From Anaerolineae bacterium (GTDB lineage Bacteria > Chloroflexota > Anaerolineae > Anaerolineales > Anaerolineaceae): a stretch of DNA of 51,065 nucleotides. Shown piece by piece: positions 40,984 through 49,037 of the stretch (position 1 is its first letter; every line of letters begins with the position of its first letter). The stretch is from positions 1-51,065 of the forward strand of contig JABLXM010000013.1 in assembly GCA_013177815.1 (NCBI GenBank). Reading direction: 5' to 3'. The notes under the pieces are model-generated. The model worked only from the letters and a program-made list of their open reading frames with translations, searched no databases and was not told the DNA's origin. Both the position numbers and the translations under genes were made by a program.

Positions 40984-41859
40984 ATGAAAAAGATAAAGAG
41001 ACGAGGTTTTATCCAGGCGTTACCATTTATCGCACCTGCAATAATCATCATTGTGGTTGTTCTCATTTATCCATTATTGTATACATTCGGGTTAAGTTTC
41101 TTCGATTATTCGATCGCGAGGGGTTTACGTTTTTCGGGTCTTGGCAATTATATAAAGATAATCCATGATGATAAATTTATCACTTCGCTGATCAATACGC
41201 TTTATTACACCGTCGTCGTTGTCACAGTGGAAGGGACTCTTGGATTTATTCTTGCCAGTATTCTCAATCAAGAATTTCCTGGGCGAGGTTTGATTCGCGG
41301 ATTGCTGATGATCCCAATGCTTACATCGCCAATAGTCTCCGCCATCACGTGGCGCTTCATGTATAACCCTGATTTTGGAATCATCAATTATTTGTTCTCA
41401 CTGGTCGGATTACTTCCCCAAGTGTGGACAGGAGATCCGAAAACCGCTCTACCTTCGATCATGATCGTCGATATTTGGGAATTCACACCATTCGTCATGC
41501 TGCTGTTGCTGGCGGGATTACAATCGATTCCACAAGAGCAATATGAGGCTGCCATGATCGACGGCGCAGGCTCTTGGGCGCGCACGCGGTATATCACAAT
41601 ACCCTGGTTGCGCCCCATGATTCTGGTTGTTTTACTCCTGCGTACGATGGATTCGATAAAAATATTTGACCAGGTATATGCATTAACTGCGGGTGGTCCC
41701 GGCGTCAGCTCGATGACGTTGGGCGTATATGCCTATATCAATGGGTTCCGGAATTTCCACCTTGGCTACGCAGCAACTATCTCATGGGTCCTGGCGCTGA
41801 TCACGATTGCAATTTGTGCCTTCTACATCCGCTCGATCCAAGTGCCTGATCATGCTTGA
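40984..41859 (+). CDS. ABC sugar transporter permease (MalF/UgpA type)
   Basis: 291 residues from the ATG at 40984; an ATG at 40975 is an alternative. Six membrane segments are visible, the first at 'PAIIIIVVVLIYPLLYTFGLS'-type. The cytoplasmic EAA loop that docks the ATPase is 'EQYEAAMIDGAGSWARTRYITIPWL'-type. It pairs with the next permease to form the membrane channel. The stop at 41859 is 51 bp before the second permease start. The transported compound is unknown but is expected to be the glycoside or sugar processed by the island's enzymes. Confidence 0.95.
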   Translation: MKKIKRRGFIQALPFIAPAIIIIVVVLIYPLLYTFGLSFFDYSIARGLRFSGLGNYIKIIHDDKFITSLINTLYYTVVVVTVEGTLGFILASILNQEFPGRGLIRGLLMIPMLTSPIVSAITWRFMYNPDFGIINYLFSLVGLLPQVWTGDPKTALPSIMIVDIWEFTPFVMLLLLAGLQSIPQEQYEAAMIDGAGSWARTRYITIPWLRPMILVVLLLRTMDSIKIFDQVYALTAGGPGVSSMTLGVYAYINGFRNFHLGYAATISWVLALITIAICAFYIRSIQVPDHA

Positions 41860-41910
41860 GAGAGTTCATGATTTCCAGAATTCTATTTGTGTCGGATGGG
41901 GTTCACAACC

Positions 41911-42744
41911 ATGAAAAATAAAACCAAGACAAAAATTCAGCGAAGCATAAGCCATATTTTTTTGACAGTTGTTTTGATCTTTTTCCTGTTTCCTATTTTC
42001 TGGATGTTTATGACATCCATCAAACAGCCTCAAGATACCTTTGCCATTCCCCCGGTCTGGTTCTTCAAACCTACCTGGGATAATTACACCACTACATTCA
42101 TCGAACAGGGATATTATAAGTATTTGATAACCAGTTTTGAAGTTACGATTATTGCTGTCTTCATCGCCACCTGTGTCAGTATCCTGGCTGCCTATGCCAC
42201 TTCCAGGTTTCAGTTCAAGGGAAAATCCCAAATGTTGTTGAGTTTATTGGTCTTCTACACGATTCCTGGGATCGCGTATGCCATACCTCTTTACATGATC
42301 TACGGGAACCTGAAAATCCAAGACACGCCTCTGGGCTTGATCATCATCTTTACAGCATTGACCATTCCATTCTCCACCTGGGTGCTCCATGGCTATTTTG
42401 TTTCCATCCCGCGCGACCTCGAAGATTGCGCCATGGTGGACGGTTGTTCCCGGTTGGGAGCATTGGTCCGCATCGTTCTACCCCTATCTGCGCCCGGCGT
42501 AGCGGCAACCACAATTCTCACCTTCATCTCGACCTGGAACAACTTTCTATACCCGGCTATCTTGGCGGGATCAAAGACAAAAACGCTGACCGTGGCGATG
42601 TCTGCCTTTATCCATGACCTGAAAATTGAATGGGGACAGGCGTCGGCGGTTGCCTGCGCTGTGATCGTTCCTGTTTTAATCCTAATCCTGGTTGCGCAAC
42701 GGTACATCATTATCGGGTTGGTAGCCGGGGCGGTTAAGGAGTGA
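41911..42744 (+). CDS. ABC sugar transporter permease (MalG/UgpE type)
   Basis: 277 residues from the ATG at 41911; in-frame starts at 41896 and 41887 are possible but less good. Six membrane segments, with the periplasmic 'MFMTSIKQPQDTFAIPPVWF' loop after the first helix, as usual for MalG-type permeases. The EAA loop is 'LEDCAMVDGCSRLGALVRIVLP'-type. No ABC ATPase gene follows in the operon; many Gram-positive-type and Chloroflexota sugar importers share one ATPase (MsiK/UgpC type) encoded elsewhere. It is followed by a strong hairpin at 42754-42785. Confidence 0.95.
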   Translation: MKNKTKTKIQRSISHIFLTVVLIFFLFPIFWMFMTSIKQPQDTFAIPPVWFFKPTWDNYTTTFIEQGYYKYLITSFEVTIIAVFIATCVSILAAYATSRFQFKGKSQMLLSLLVFYTIPGIAYAIPLYMIYGNLKIQDTPLGLIIIFTALTIPFSTWVLHGYFVSIPRDLEDCAMVDGCSRLGALVRIVLPLSAPGVAATTILTFISTWNNFLYPAILAGSKTKTLTVAMSAFIHDLKIEWGQASAVACAVIVPVLILILVAQRYIIIGLVAGAVKE

Positions 42745-42753
42745 TCAGAAAGT

Positions 42754-42785
42754 GTTCGATCTCAGAAATCATTCTGAGATTGAAC
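42754..42785 (+). terminator. Hairpin at the end of the ABC transporter operon
   Basis: The arms 42754-42767 and 42772-42785 pair over 14 bp with one G-U pair and an ATCA loop, 10 bp after the permease stop. There is no T-run, so it may be a Rho-dependent or mRNA-protecting end. Confidence 0.55.
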
Positions 42786-42895
42786 GCGGAATAATCTACC
42801 CCGTCATTGTGATAAGCATCTACCGGACAATTGAGTGACCGACAGTAGTCTCGCGCAGCGCCTGCGGGGTAAACCCCAAACCGGCGGATTGGGAA

Positions 42896-43013
42896 CAGAT
42901 TTTCTGTCTATCCATGACATCTATGGCGTCTCAAAAATGGGCGTTAAGGTGTCCATTGTATCTACTACGTCTATAGATTCTATACAAGTTTGCACCACGC
43001 AATTTCTTTAACA
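42896..43013. repeat. Long dispersed intergenic repeat, copy B
   Basis: Same order of blocks as 6237-6338 (CAGATTTTCTG, TATGGCGT, TAAGGTGTC, TATAGAT, GCAC..CGCA, TTCTTTAACA), with a short insertion in the middle. Confidence 0.6.
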
Positions 43014-43178
43014 CTGGAAGGGGAAGGCAACTAAAATTCACAATAGTAATTTGAATAACCCCTGTTGAAAATAATAGTATTTGCTTGTGATTTATCATAT
43101 AATATTTATGTTGATTAATTGGGAGGAGAGCACAGGATCCGTTAAATCATAGTTGGTGTAACGAATAAGGAGGCGGGA

Positions 43179-45437
43179 ATGGGAGATAAGGAAACATATC
43201 TCATAAAGTATGGACAGCATTGTTTAGGAGATACGGTTGAATCTCCTGCGGGAGTTTCCTTCAATCAATATGAAGATATATTCAGACAAGGAGGAGTTAA
43301 ATTAAATTCTCTGGAATCCATCCTATCACTGATATCTCTACAAACCGACAAGCGCATAGATGAAACAATTGCATCTTATTATTCCTATCGCCCAACAGAC
43401 CTGACAGATGACAATCTTATATTCCCTTCAACGGTCAAAATGCCCCCCAAGCCTGCCTCGATCGATATCGAGGAATTAGGATCATTCGACCCACACCAAT
43501 CACAAACACATGCCGGCGCCTTCGAACAATTCTTCCATTTGATGAAGAAACACGGCTGGACTCTTCCAGGCAGGTTCGGTATCCCTGGTATATCCCTATT
43601 TGAGGAATGGAAGGCTGTTTGCGCACTCGTGTTTGCTTGCGGCGCAAACTGGGAAAAAGGTCCCGCTGAGAGGTACACGCTTGTGGGCGGCGATATTCCC
43701 GGAATACAGGATTTTGTCTATACAATAAGTTCGAAGGGGGCAGCGAAAGGTCTGCGCGGGCGGAGTTTCTTTATCCAGTTGTTCATCGACAGCCTGATCG
43801 AACGCTTATTGCTCGAATTAAATCTATCCAGGGCTAACATCATCTATTCGGCTGCGGGCAATTTCATGTTGCTTGCCCCGGCTGATATCGGAGAAAACCT
43901 CAATAAGATCAAGAATAACGTCGAAAAGGCGTTATTAAGTGACTTTCACGGCGACCTGAGTTTGTGTCTCGACCAACAAGAAATTCCTGTTGCAGCCCTT
44001 GCAGGCAAAGGGTATGGCGAATTCACGAAGCAATTGAAGGAAAAAATAGCATCCCAAAAACAAAGGCGGTTTGCAGGCATTATTCAAGATCACTGGGGCG
44101 ACTTATTCGCACCACACGGCGCGCCCGGAAACCGTTCCTGCGTTGTCTGTCAGACCCCTTTGGAAAAGGGTGTTGGAAAGGTGCTGGAAATAATGCCCGG
44201 CGGTGAAATTTCCTATACCTGTAATTCTTGTGAGGGTTTCCGATTGCTCGCCAATCGGCTGGCGCGAAAGGACCTGGCAATCCGTATGTCGGCGAAGCAA
44301 GGCAGTAATAAAGGGGAACCCTGGCAGGAATTCCTGTGGCATGCGTGTGCGATCTGGACAACCATTGATGAATTTAGGAAGATTGCCCCAGGAGCTGATG
44401 GCATAACATGGCTAATCAACGATACAGATTTTTTGAATAAGGGCGCGCATGGCTTCCGCTTGCTCGCCAATGCCACCCCTGTGGTATGCGATTTCGACAT
44501 CGCGAGATGGGAAGAAGAAAACGCAAAGGGGACTGCCGAAGACGAAGCGCCGGAGAAGGGGGACATCCGTAATTTCAGCCAACTGGCAGAAGCCGCAGAT
44601 GGCGTTCGCCAGGTCGGTGTCCTGCGCATGGACGTCGATAACCTGGGCAGCATCGTCACGAGGGGCATCCCGAACAATTCGCTACTGATCGCCTCTGCCC
44701 TCAGTTTCATGCTTGATCTCTTCTTCGGCGGCTGGTTGAACAAGATCTGCGCCGACATCAATGGTGTTGATCGTATCGTAAATGGCGAAGACCGCGGCGA
44801 GCGACTCTACACCATATATGCCGGTGGCGATGACCTCTTCATCGTTGGCTCATGGAACCTGCTGCCAGTCCTTGCCGAACGGATCAGGGAAGATTTCAGA
44901 CGTTTTGGCTGTGGCAACCCAGACCTTAGTATATCCGGTGGGATGACGCTCGAAGGGCGAAAGTTCCCGCTATATCAAGCAGCGACGAGATGTGGAGAAG
45001 TCGAAAAAAGCGCCAAGAATTATCGGCGCAACGGGAAAGAAAAGGATGCCTTTCATTTCCTGAACCTCCCCATAGGCTGGGAGGAATGGTCGCAGGTAAC
45101 CACGCGCCGCGCGCGCGTGGAAGAAGCAATGGCAGATAATGCCCCCAAAGCATTGCTGCGGGTGTTACAGGACGCCTACCAGGGGTATGTACGTAAAAAC
45201 GAAGAGAGTTCGCGAAAGAATAAAGATAGCCCAGGCGTAGAATTCGGTCCGTGGATATGGCGGGGCGCTTATATGTTAGCGCGCATGGCGGACCGGGCAG
45301 GAGCTGACCATCAAGAAGCGGCGAGAATCATGCGAGATTTTCAATTGGATCTGATGGCGCGTGATCGGTTGCGCTATTCCGCCCTGGCGGCTCGCTGGGT
45401 GGAGCTATTGAACAGAAATCAGGAGGAAGTCAAATGA
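43179..45437 (+). CDS. cas10: Type III-A CRISPR effector Cas10/Csm1 lacking the HD nuclease domain
   Basis: 752 residues; AGGAGG is 8 nt before the ATG at 43179. Cas10 is the large subunit of the Csm complex. The palm-1 block 'GGDIPGIQDFVYTISSKGAAKGL' near 170-192 with 'RGRSFFIQLF', the zinc site C321/C324/C348/C351, and palm-2 'GVLRMDVDNLGSI' (479-492) with 'YAGGDDLFIVG' (GGDD at 549-552) are all present. The cyclase that makes cyclic oligoadenylate from ATP should work. The usual N-terminal HD DNase (HDIGK-type motif and later HH) is absent: the protein opens about 40 residues before 'LNSLESILSLISL', which in the family lies after HD. So it should not cut DNA. It is first in an operon with csm2-5 and two effector genes, and overlaps csm2 by ATGA. 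Confidence 0.95.
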   Translation: MGDKETYLIKYGQHCLGDTVESPAGVSFNQYEDIFRQGGVKLNSLESILSLISLQTDKRIDETIASYYSYRPTDLTDDNLIFPSTVKMPPKPASIDIEELGSFDPHQSQTHAGAFEQFFHLMKKHGWTLPGRFGIPGISLFEEWKAVCALVFACGANWEKGPAERYTLVGGDIPGIQDFVYTISSKGAAKGLRGRSFFIQLFIDSLIERLLLELNLSRANIIYSAAGNFMLLAPADIGENLNKIKNNVEKALLSDFHGDLSLCLDQQEIPVAALAGKGYGEFTKQLKEKIASQKQRRFAGIIQDHWGDLFAPHGAPGNRSCVVCQTPLEKGVGKVLEIMPGGEISYTCNSCEGFRLLANRLARKDLAIRMSAKQGSNKGEPWQEFLWHACAIWTTIDEFRKIAPGADGITWLINDTDFLNKGAHGFRLLANATPVVCDFDIARWEEENAKGTAEDEAPEKGDIRNFSQLAEAADGVRQVGVLRMDVDNLGSIVTRGIPNNSLLIASALSFMLDLFFGGWLNKICADINGVDRIVNGEDRGERLYTIYAGGDDLFIVGSWNLLPVLAERIREDFRRFGCGNPDLSISGGMTLEGRKFPLYQAATRCGEVEKSAKNYRRNGKEKDAFHFLNLPIGWEEWSQVTTRRARVEEAMADNAPKALLRVLQDAYQGYVRKNEESSRKNKDSPGVEFGPWIWRGAYMLARMADRAGADHQEAARIMRDFQLDLMARDRLRYSALAARWVELLNRNQEEVK

Positions 45438-45877
45438 GTGACGGGATTAAAGAAGTGATCACCAAAGATGACCCAAAATTGCTTATCGAACAGGCGAAGG
45501 ACCTGGCAAGAAAACTGGCAAAGGATGAAACGACCAGGACACAGATCAGAAAACTTTTCTCCACCATCAGAAATATCGAAATGAATTGGCCTCGGACCAT
45601 AAAGGATGAAAAGGATGAAGAACAACAAAGACGCGCTTACCGCGAGCTGTTGATGTTCAGCGCCAGGCTGACCTATCAAGGAGGCAGGGATCAAAAGATC
45701 AAAGAGCTTGTAAAAGTGATACAAACCGGTATCGAAGCGGTGGACCTGCAAAAGCGCGAACATTTGGAACGCCTGGCGCAATTCTTCGAAGCGGTAGTGG
45801 CATATACGTATGCGGATAATGACCAGCGCCAGCCGGCACCTACAAGCCAGAATCAAAGACCGCCTAATAGGCGGTAA
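45434..45877 (+). CDS. csm2: Type III-A CRISPR small subunit Csm2
   Basis: 147 residues. The start overlaps the cas10 stop (ATGA). Helical and charged throughout: 'IEQAKDLARKLAKDETTRTQIRKLFSTIRNIE' (in part) is the typical N-terminal half, and 'YRELLMFSARLTYQGGR' and 'LERLAQFFEAVVAYTYA' the C-terminal half. Csm2 multimerises along the inner side of the Csm complex, contacts target RNA and has no catalytic residues. A disordered Gln/Pro/Asn tail ends the protein. It lies between cas10 and csm3, the standard III-A order. Confidence 0.93.
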   Translation: MSDGIKEVITKDDPKLLIEQAKDLARKLAKDETTRTQIRKLFSTIRNIEMNWPRTIKDEKDEEQQRRAYRELLMFSARLTYQGGRDQKIKELVKVIQTGIEAVDLQKREHLERLAQFFEAVVAYTYADNDQRQPAPTSQNQRPPNRR

Positions 45878-45911
45878 GCATGAACTATACGAGGGAAAAA
45901 GGAGATCACCC

Positions 45912-46712
45912 GTGAAAGAGATAAACCTATTTGGTAGGATCATTCTCAGTGGATATATTCGTGCTGTTACCGGACTGCATGTTGGGAAAGGTAAAGAAGG
46001 ATTGATGATCGGCGGTGTGGATAACCCGGTGATGCGAGACGCCCTCACCAACCAGCCCTATATCCCTGGCTCTTCCCTAAAAGGAAAGTTAAGATCCCTG
46101 GCGGAAAAGCGCGACCCAGCCACCCAGCCCAACAAAAGCATTGGAAAAGGCGTGACAATCCATGTATGTAATGATCCTGAATGCAGGGTTTGCCGGATAT
46201 TCGGTATCCCCGGTCAGGAACAAGCCACTGCCCCCACCAGGCTGGTAGTTCGAGATGTTTTCTTGGAAAAAGAATCCGCAGAAAGCCTCAAAGCGTTGGA
46301 TAGCGACTTGCCTTTCACCGAAGTGAAGTATGAAGCAGCCATCGACCGCATCACCTCCGAGGCGAATCCTCGACCGCTGGAACGCGTGCCGGCGGATGCG
46401 CTGTTCGGTCCGTTCGAGATGGTCTTCAACATTTACCAGGATGATGACCATGACCTTCTGGCAACATTGATCGAAGCAATGGCTTTACTGGAGGATGACT
46501 ACCTGGGCGGCTCGGGCAGCCGCGGCAGTGGGAAGGTCAGGTTCGTGAACCTGGAAGTCAAGTTTAAACCTGTTGCCGTATATGGCGATGCGGGGGTGGA
46601 TATTTCGACCATGGGCTTCGAATCGCTCGAGGGTGCCCGATCAGCCATCGATAGTATCATCGAGAAATCCAGGCAGGAAATACAAGTCCCGAAAGTTGCA
46701 GGTGCCGCGTGA
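45912..46712 (+). CDS. csm3: Type III-A CRISPR backbone subunit Csm3 (target RNA nuclease)
   Basis: 266 residues from the GTG at 45912, with GGAGA 7 nt upstream. A RAMP (RRM-like) protein of the Cas7 group: 'GRIILSGYIRAVTGLHVG' opens the fold and 'PYIPGSSLKGKLRSLAEK' is the family's Gly-rich crRNA-binding loop. Asp37 in 'IGGVDNPVMRD' matches the catalytic Asp of Csm3, so target RNA should be cut at 6-nt steps. 'GGSGSRGSGKVRF' is the C-terminal RAMP Gly loop. Several copies form the helical backbone around the crRNA. It ends in a GTGA overlap with csm4. Confidence 0.95.
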   Translation: MKEINLFGRIILSGYIRAVTGLHVGKGKEGLMIGGVDNPVMRDALTNQPYIPGSSLKGKLRSLAEKRDPATQPNKSIGKGVTIHVCNDPECRVCRIFGIPGQEQATAPTRLVVRDVFLEKESAESLKALDSDLPFTEVKYEAAIDRITSEANPRPLERVPADALFGPFEMVFNIYQDDDHDLLATLIEAMALLEDDYLGGSGSRGSGKVRFVNLEVKFKPVAVYGDAGVDISTMGFESLEGARSAIDSIIEKSRQEIQVPKVAGAA

Positions 46713-47809
46713 AACCGGTTAGCGTCTGCTACCGCCTGCAGGCGCGCAGTCCGTTTCATTTGGGTGAGCGCGGTGTGGGTCTTGAAGAGTCCTCGGTGGT
46801 ACTGCATTCAGACACCCTGTTCTCGGCATTGATCATCCAGTTGCGCGAACTCGGTGAGCCATTTAAAGATCTGATTGATGCCTTTCCGCGCGCTTGCTTT
46901 CCAGGCGTTGGAAAACAGGCGTTTGCAACCGGGAACCCACCGCTGCGGATGTCATCTGCATTCCCGTATTCCGGCAACGTGCTCTTTTTCCCAAAACCGC
47001 TCCTGCGACTTGCTGCCGCCAGCTCCCCTGAACCTGCGCTCCCGTTTGGGAAAAGCCTCAAGAGGATACAATTCGTTTCCAAGCAGTTATATGAAAATTG
47101 GATAACCGGTCGAAAAATCCCGGAAGGGTTGATCGCCATGAATACGCAAGGTCAGTCCGTAGAGATCAAACAGCTTATCCAGAACGGCAAGGTCTGGCTG
47201 ACGCCAGACGAGAGAGATCGCCTGGGGACAACCAGCGATTTTATCTGGAGAGAGGAGGTGAAACAGCGTGTCACGGTGGACCGCGCAACTTCATCATCGC
47301 AGGTCTTTTCTGCGGGTGTTGTATCATTTGCCGAGGAATCGGGGCTGTTTTTCCTCATAGATTATCTAGATCAGAAGTGGCGCCCCAAAATTGAACGGTC
47401 GCTACGTGTGTTGGGTGAAGGCGGCATTGGTGGAGAACGCAGTATTGGCTACGGAAAGTTCGACCTGCAAGAAGCAGAAGAGATATCAGTTGCTGCGCCC
47501 GAAAAGCCGAATGCCGCCACCATATTGTCGTACTGGTATCCGACAAAACTGGAAGTTGAAACCGGAATGCTGGCTGGCGCCCGCTATGACCTGGTCATCC
47601 GGCGGGGCTGGGTGGCATCTCCAGAAGGCATGAACCTGCGCCGGCGCGGCGTGCGCATGCTGGCAGAAGGCGCGGTCATCATGAAGACACCTACCGGCTC
47701 CCTGGTGGACGTCAGACCGCTTGATCCTGAAGATGTCCCAAATATTCCACACGATATCTGGCGCAATGGACTGGCATACTCGTTACCCTGCCGGGTCGAG
47801 GAGGGATAA
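46709..47809 (+). CDS. csm4: Type III-A CRISPR subunit Csm4 (Cas5-like)
   Basis: 366 residues from the GTG at 46709 (GTGA overlap with csm3). RAMP features: 'VSVCYRLQARSPFHLGERGVG' at the start, 'LHSDTLFSALIIQLREL' as the standard Csm4 helix, and the Gly-rich 'VLGEGGIGGERSIGYGKFDL' near 235-255. Csm4 binds the 5' tag of the crRNA and holds Cas10 at the base of the complex. No catalytic role is expected. The stop is followed after one nt by the csm5 start. Confidence 0.94.
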   Translation: MKPVSVCYRLQARSPFHLGERGVGLEESSVVLHSDTLFSALIIQLRELGEPFKDLIDAFPRACFPGVGKQAFATGNPPLRMSSAFPYSGNVLFFPKPLLRLAAASSPEPALPFGKSLKRIQFVSKQLYENWITGRKIPEGLIAMNTQGQSVEIKQLIQNGKVWLTPDERDRLGTTSDFIWREEVKQRVTVDRATSSSQVFSAGVVSFAEESGLFFLIDYLDQKWRPKIERSLRVLGEGGIGGERSIGYGKFDLQEAEEISVAAPEKPNAATILSYWYPTKLEVETGMLAGARYDLVIRRGWVASPEGMNLRRRGVRMLAEGAVIMKTPTGSLVDVRPLDPEDVPNIPHDIWRNGLAYSLPCRVEEG

Positions 47810-47810
47810 A

Positions 47811-49037
47811 TTGACCAACCTGATCACATATACCTGGAAAATAGAAACCCTCACCCCTCTGCACATCGGCAGCGGGATACGGCTGCGGCAAGGCTTCGAC
47901 TTCATTGCAGATAAAGACAAGATTTGGGTCGCAGACCAGGCTGCCATCTACGAACACCTCATCGACCGAGCCGAGTCTCACGCGGGCAGGCATCCGACCG
48001 AAATCAAGAACCTCATCCGTATGACTTTGGATGATATCGTCAAGAATAAGTGGCTTGAGCTGCAAGATTTTAACCTGGCGCCGGCAGGTGTGTTTAGTTA
48101 TGTCCTCAAGGGCACACCCTCGGCGACCGAGGGGCGCGGCGAGGTGCAGGCGTTCATCCGGGATGGCTTCGGCAGACCCTATATCCCTGGCTCCAGCATC
48201 AAAGGCGCGCTGCGCAGCGCGTTGTTGCGCCATCTAGCCAGGCAAACAGACCAGCCGATTGATGTATGCAGAAAACCAACCCACAGGGGTTATGATGGTC
48301 GCTTCGCTGCCACCATTGTTGAAAAGAACGCATATGTTGGCGATGAGCGGGGCAGGGATAAGAAACCACAAGATCCCAACCTGGATATCTGGCGTGCAAT
48401 CCGAGTGCAGGACGCGCAACCAGTCCCGGTGGAGACGTTGGAACTCGCGAACGCAATTGTGTTCCCTGCCCAATCCAACAGCCGCACCGTTGCCGCCATC
48501 CCGGTTGACCTGGAGGTCATCCCTGAGGGCGTGATCTTCACGGCAGCCCACCAGATTGACCAATGGCTGCTGGCATCCGAGCAGGCGAGATCGGTCATTA
48601 CGTTTCCGCAAGAAGCCATGAAGCGAATGGAGAACCTGATCCGGACAGTAAATGAAGAAACAGTCGAGTTGCTGAACGGCGAGCAAGGATATCTCAAGAG
48701 TCTGAATGACAGGGGCATCACAGGCTGGCAAGAGCCAGCCCGTATTCGCGCCATGCTGGTAAAAGTCCTCAAAGATCTCAAAGCGAACGAGATGTTGATA
48801 TCGATCGGCAGAGGCACAGGCTGGAATGCCAAAACGCTTGGCAAGCTGTTGCAGAACAAACAACTCAAGCAGAATAGCAGCCCGTACGATTTCAACCAGC
48901 TTGTGGCAGATTTCCGGCTTGGCAGGGGCAAATGGCGTAAGGATATGGAAATTCCGTTCACCCGGCTGCTTGCCACCACCCACACCCAAGTACGCGCGCC
49001 GATGGGGTGGATCAAAATCACGATGGAACAGCAATGA
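47811..49037 (+). CDS. csm5: Type III-A CRISPR subunit Csm5
   Basis: 408 residues from the TTG at 47811; GGAGGG is 5 nt upstream and no ATG or GTG fits better. RAMP motifs are 'WKIETLTPLHIGSGIRL' at the start and 'RPYIPGSSIKGALRSALL' (crRNA loop) near 125-140. The segment 'VETLELANAIVF' and the C-terminal 'MGWIKITM' are Csm5-like. It caps the backbone at the 3' end of the crRNA and recruits host nucleases that trim it. It overlaps the next gene by ATGA. Confidence 0.94.
   Translation: MTNLITYTWKIETLTPLHIGSGIRLRQGFDFIADKDKIWVADQAAIYEHLIDRAESHAGRHPTEIKNLIRMTLDDIVKNKWLELQDFNLAPAGVFSYVLKGTPSATEGRGEVQAFIRDGFGRPYIPGSSIKGALRSALLRHLARQTDQPIDVCRKPTHRGYDGRFAATIVEKNAYVGDERGRDKKPQDPNLDIWRAIRVQDAQPVPVETLELANAIVFPAQSNSRTVAAIPVDLEVIPEGVIFTAAHQIDQWLLASEQARSVITFPQEAMKRMENLIRTVNEETVELLNGEQGYLKSLNDRGITGWQEPARIRAMLVKVLKDLKANEMLISIGRGTGWNAKTLGKLLQNKQLKQNSSPYDFNQLVADFRLGRGKWRKDMEIPFTRLLATTHTQVRAPMGWIKITMEQQ

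Larger units (their letters stand above)
42745..43178. other. Intergenic region: operon end, dispersed repeat, csm promoter
   Basis: 434 bp without a credible gene. It holds a hairpin (42754-42785), copy B of the long dispersed repeat (42896-43013), and an AT-rich stretch with TATAAT at 43098-43103 that probably serves the csm operon. No good -35 is seen. No CRISPR-type repeats are present. Confidence 0.5.

Noticed and set aside
42745-43178. CRISPR array or leader before cas10
   Set aside because: There are only single copies of each motif with no regular spacing; the repeat here belongs to a dispersed intergenic family.
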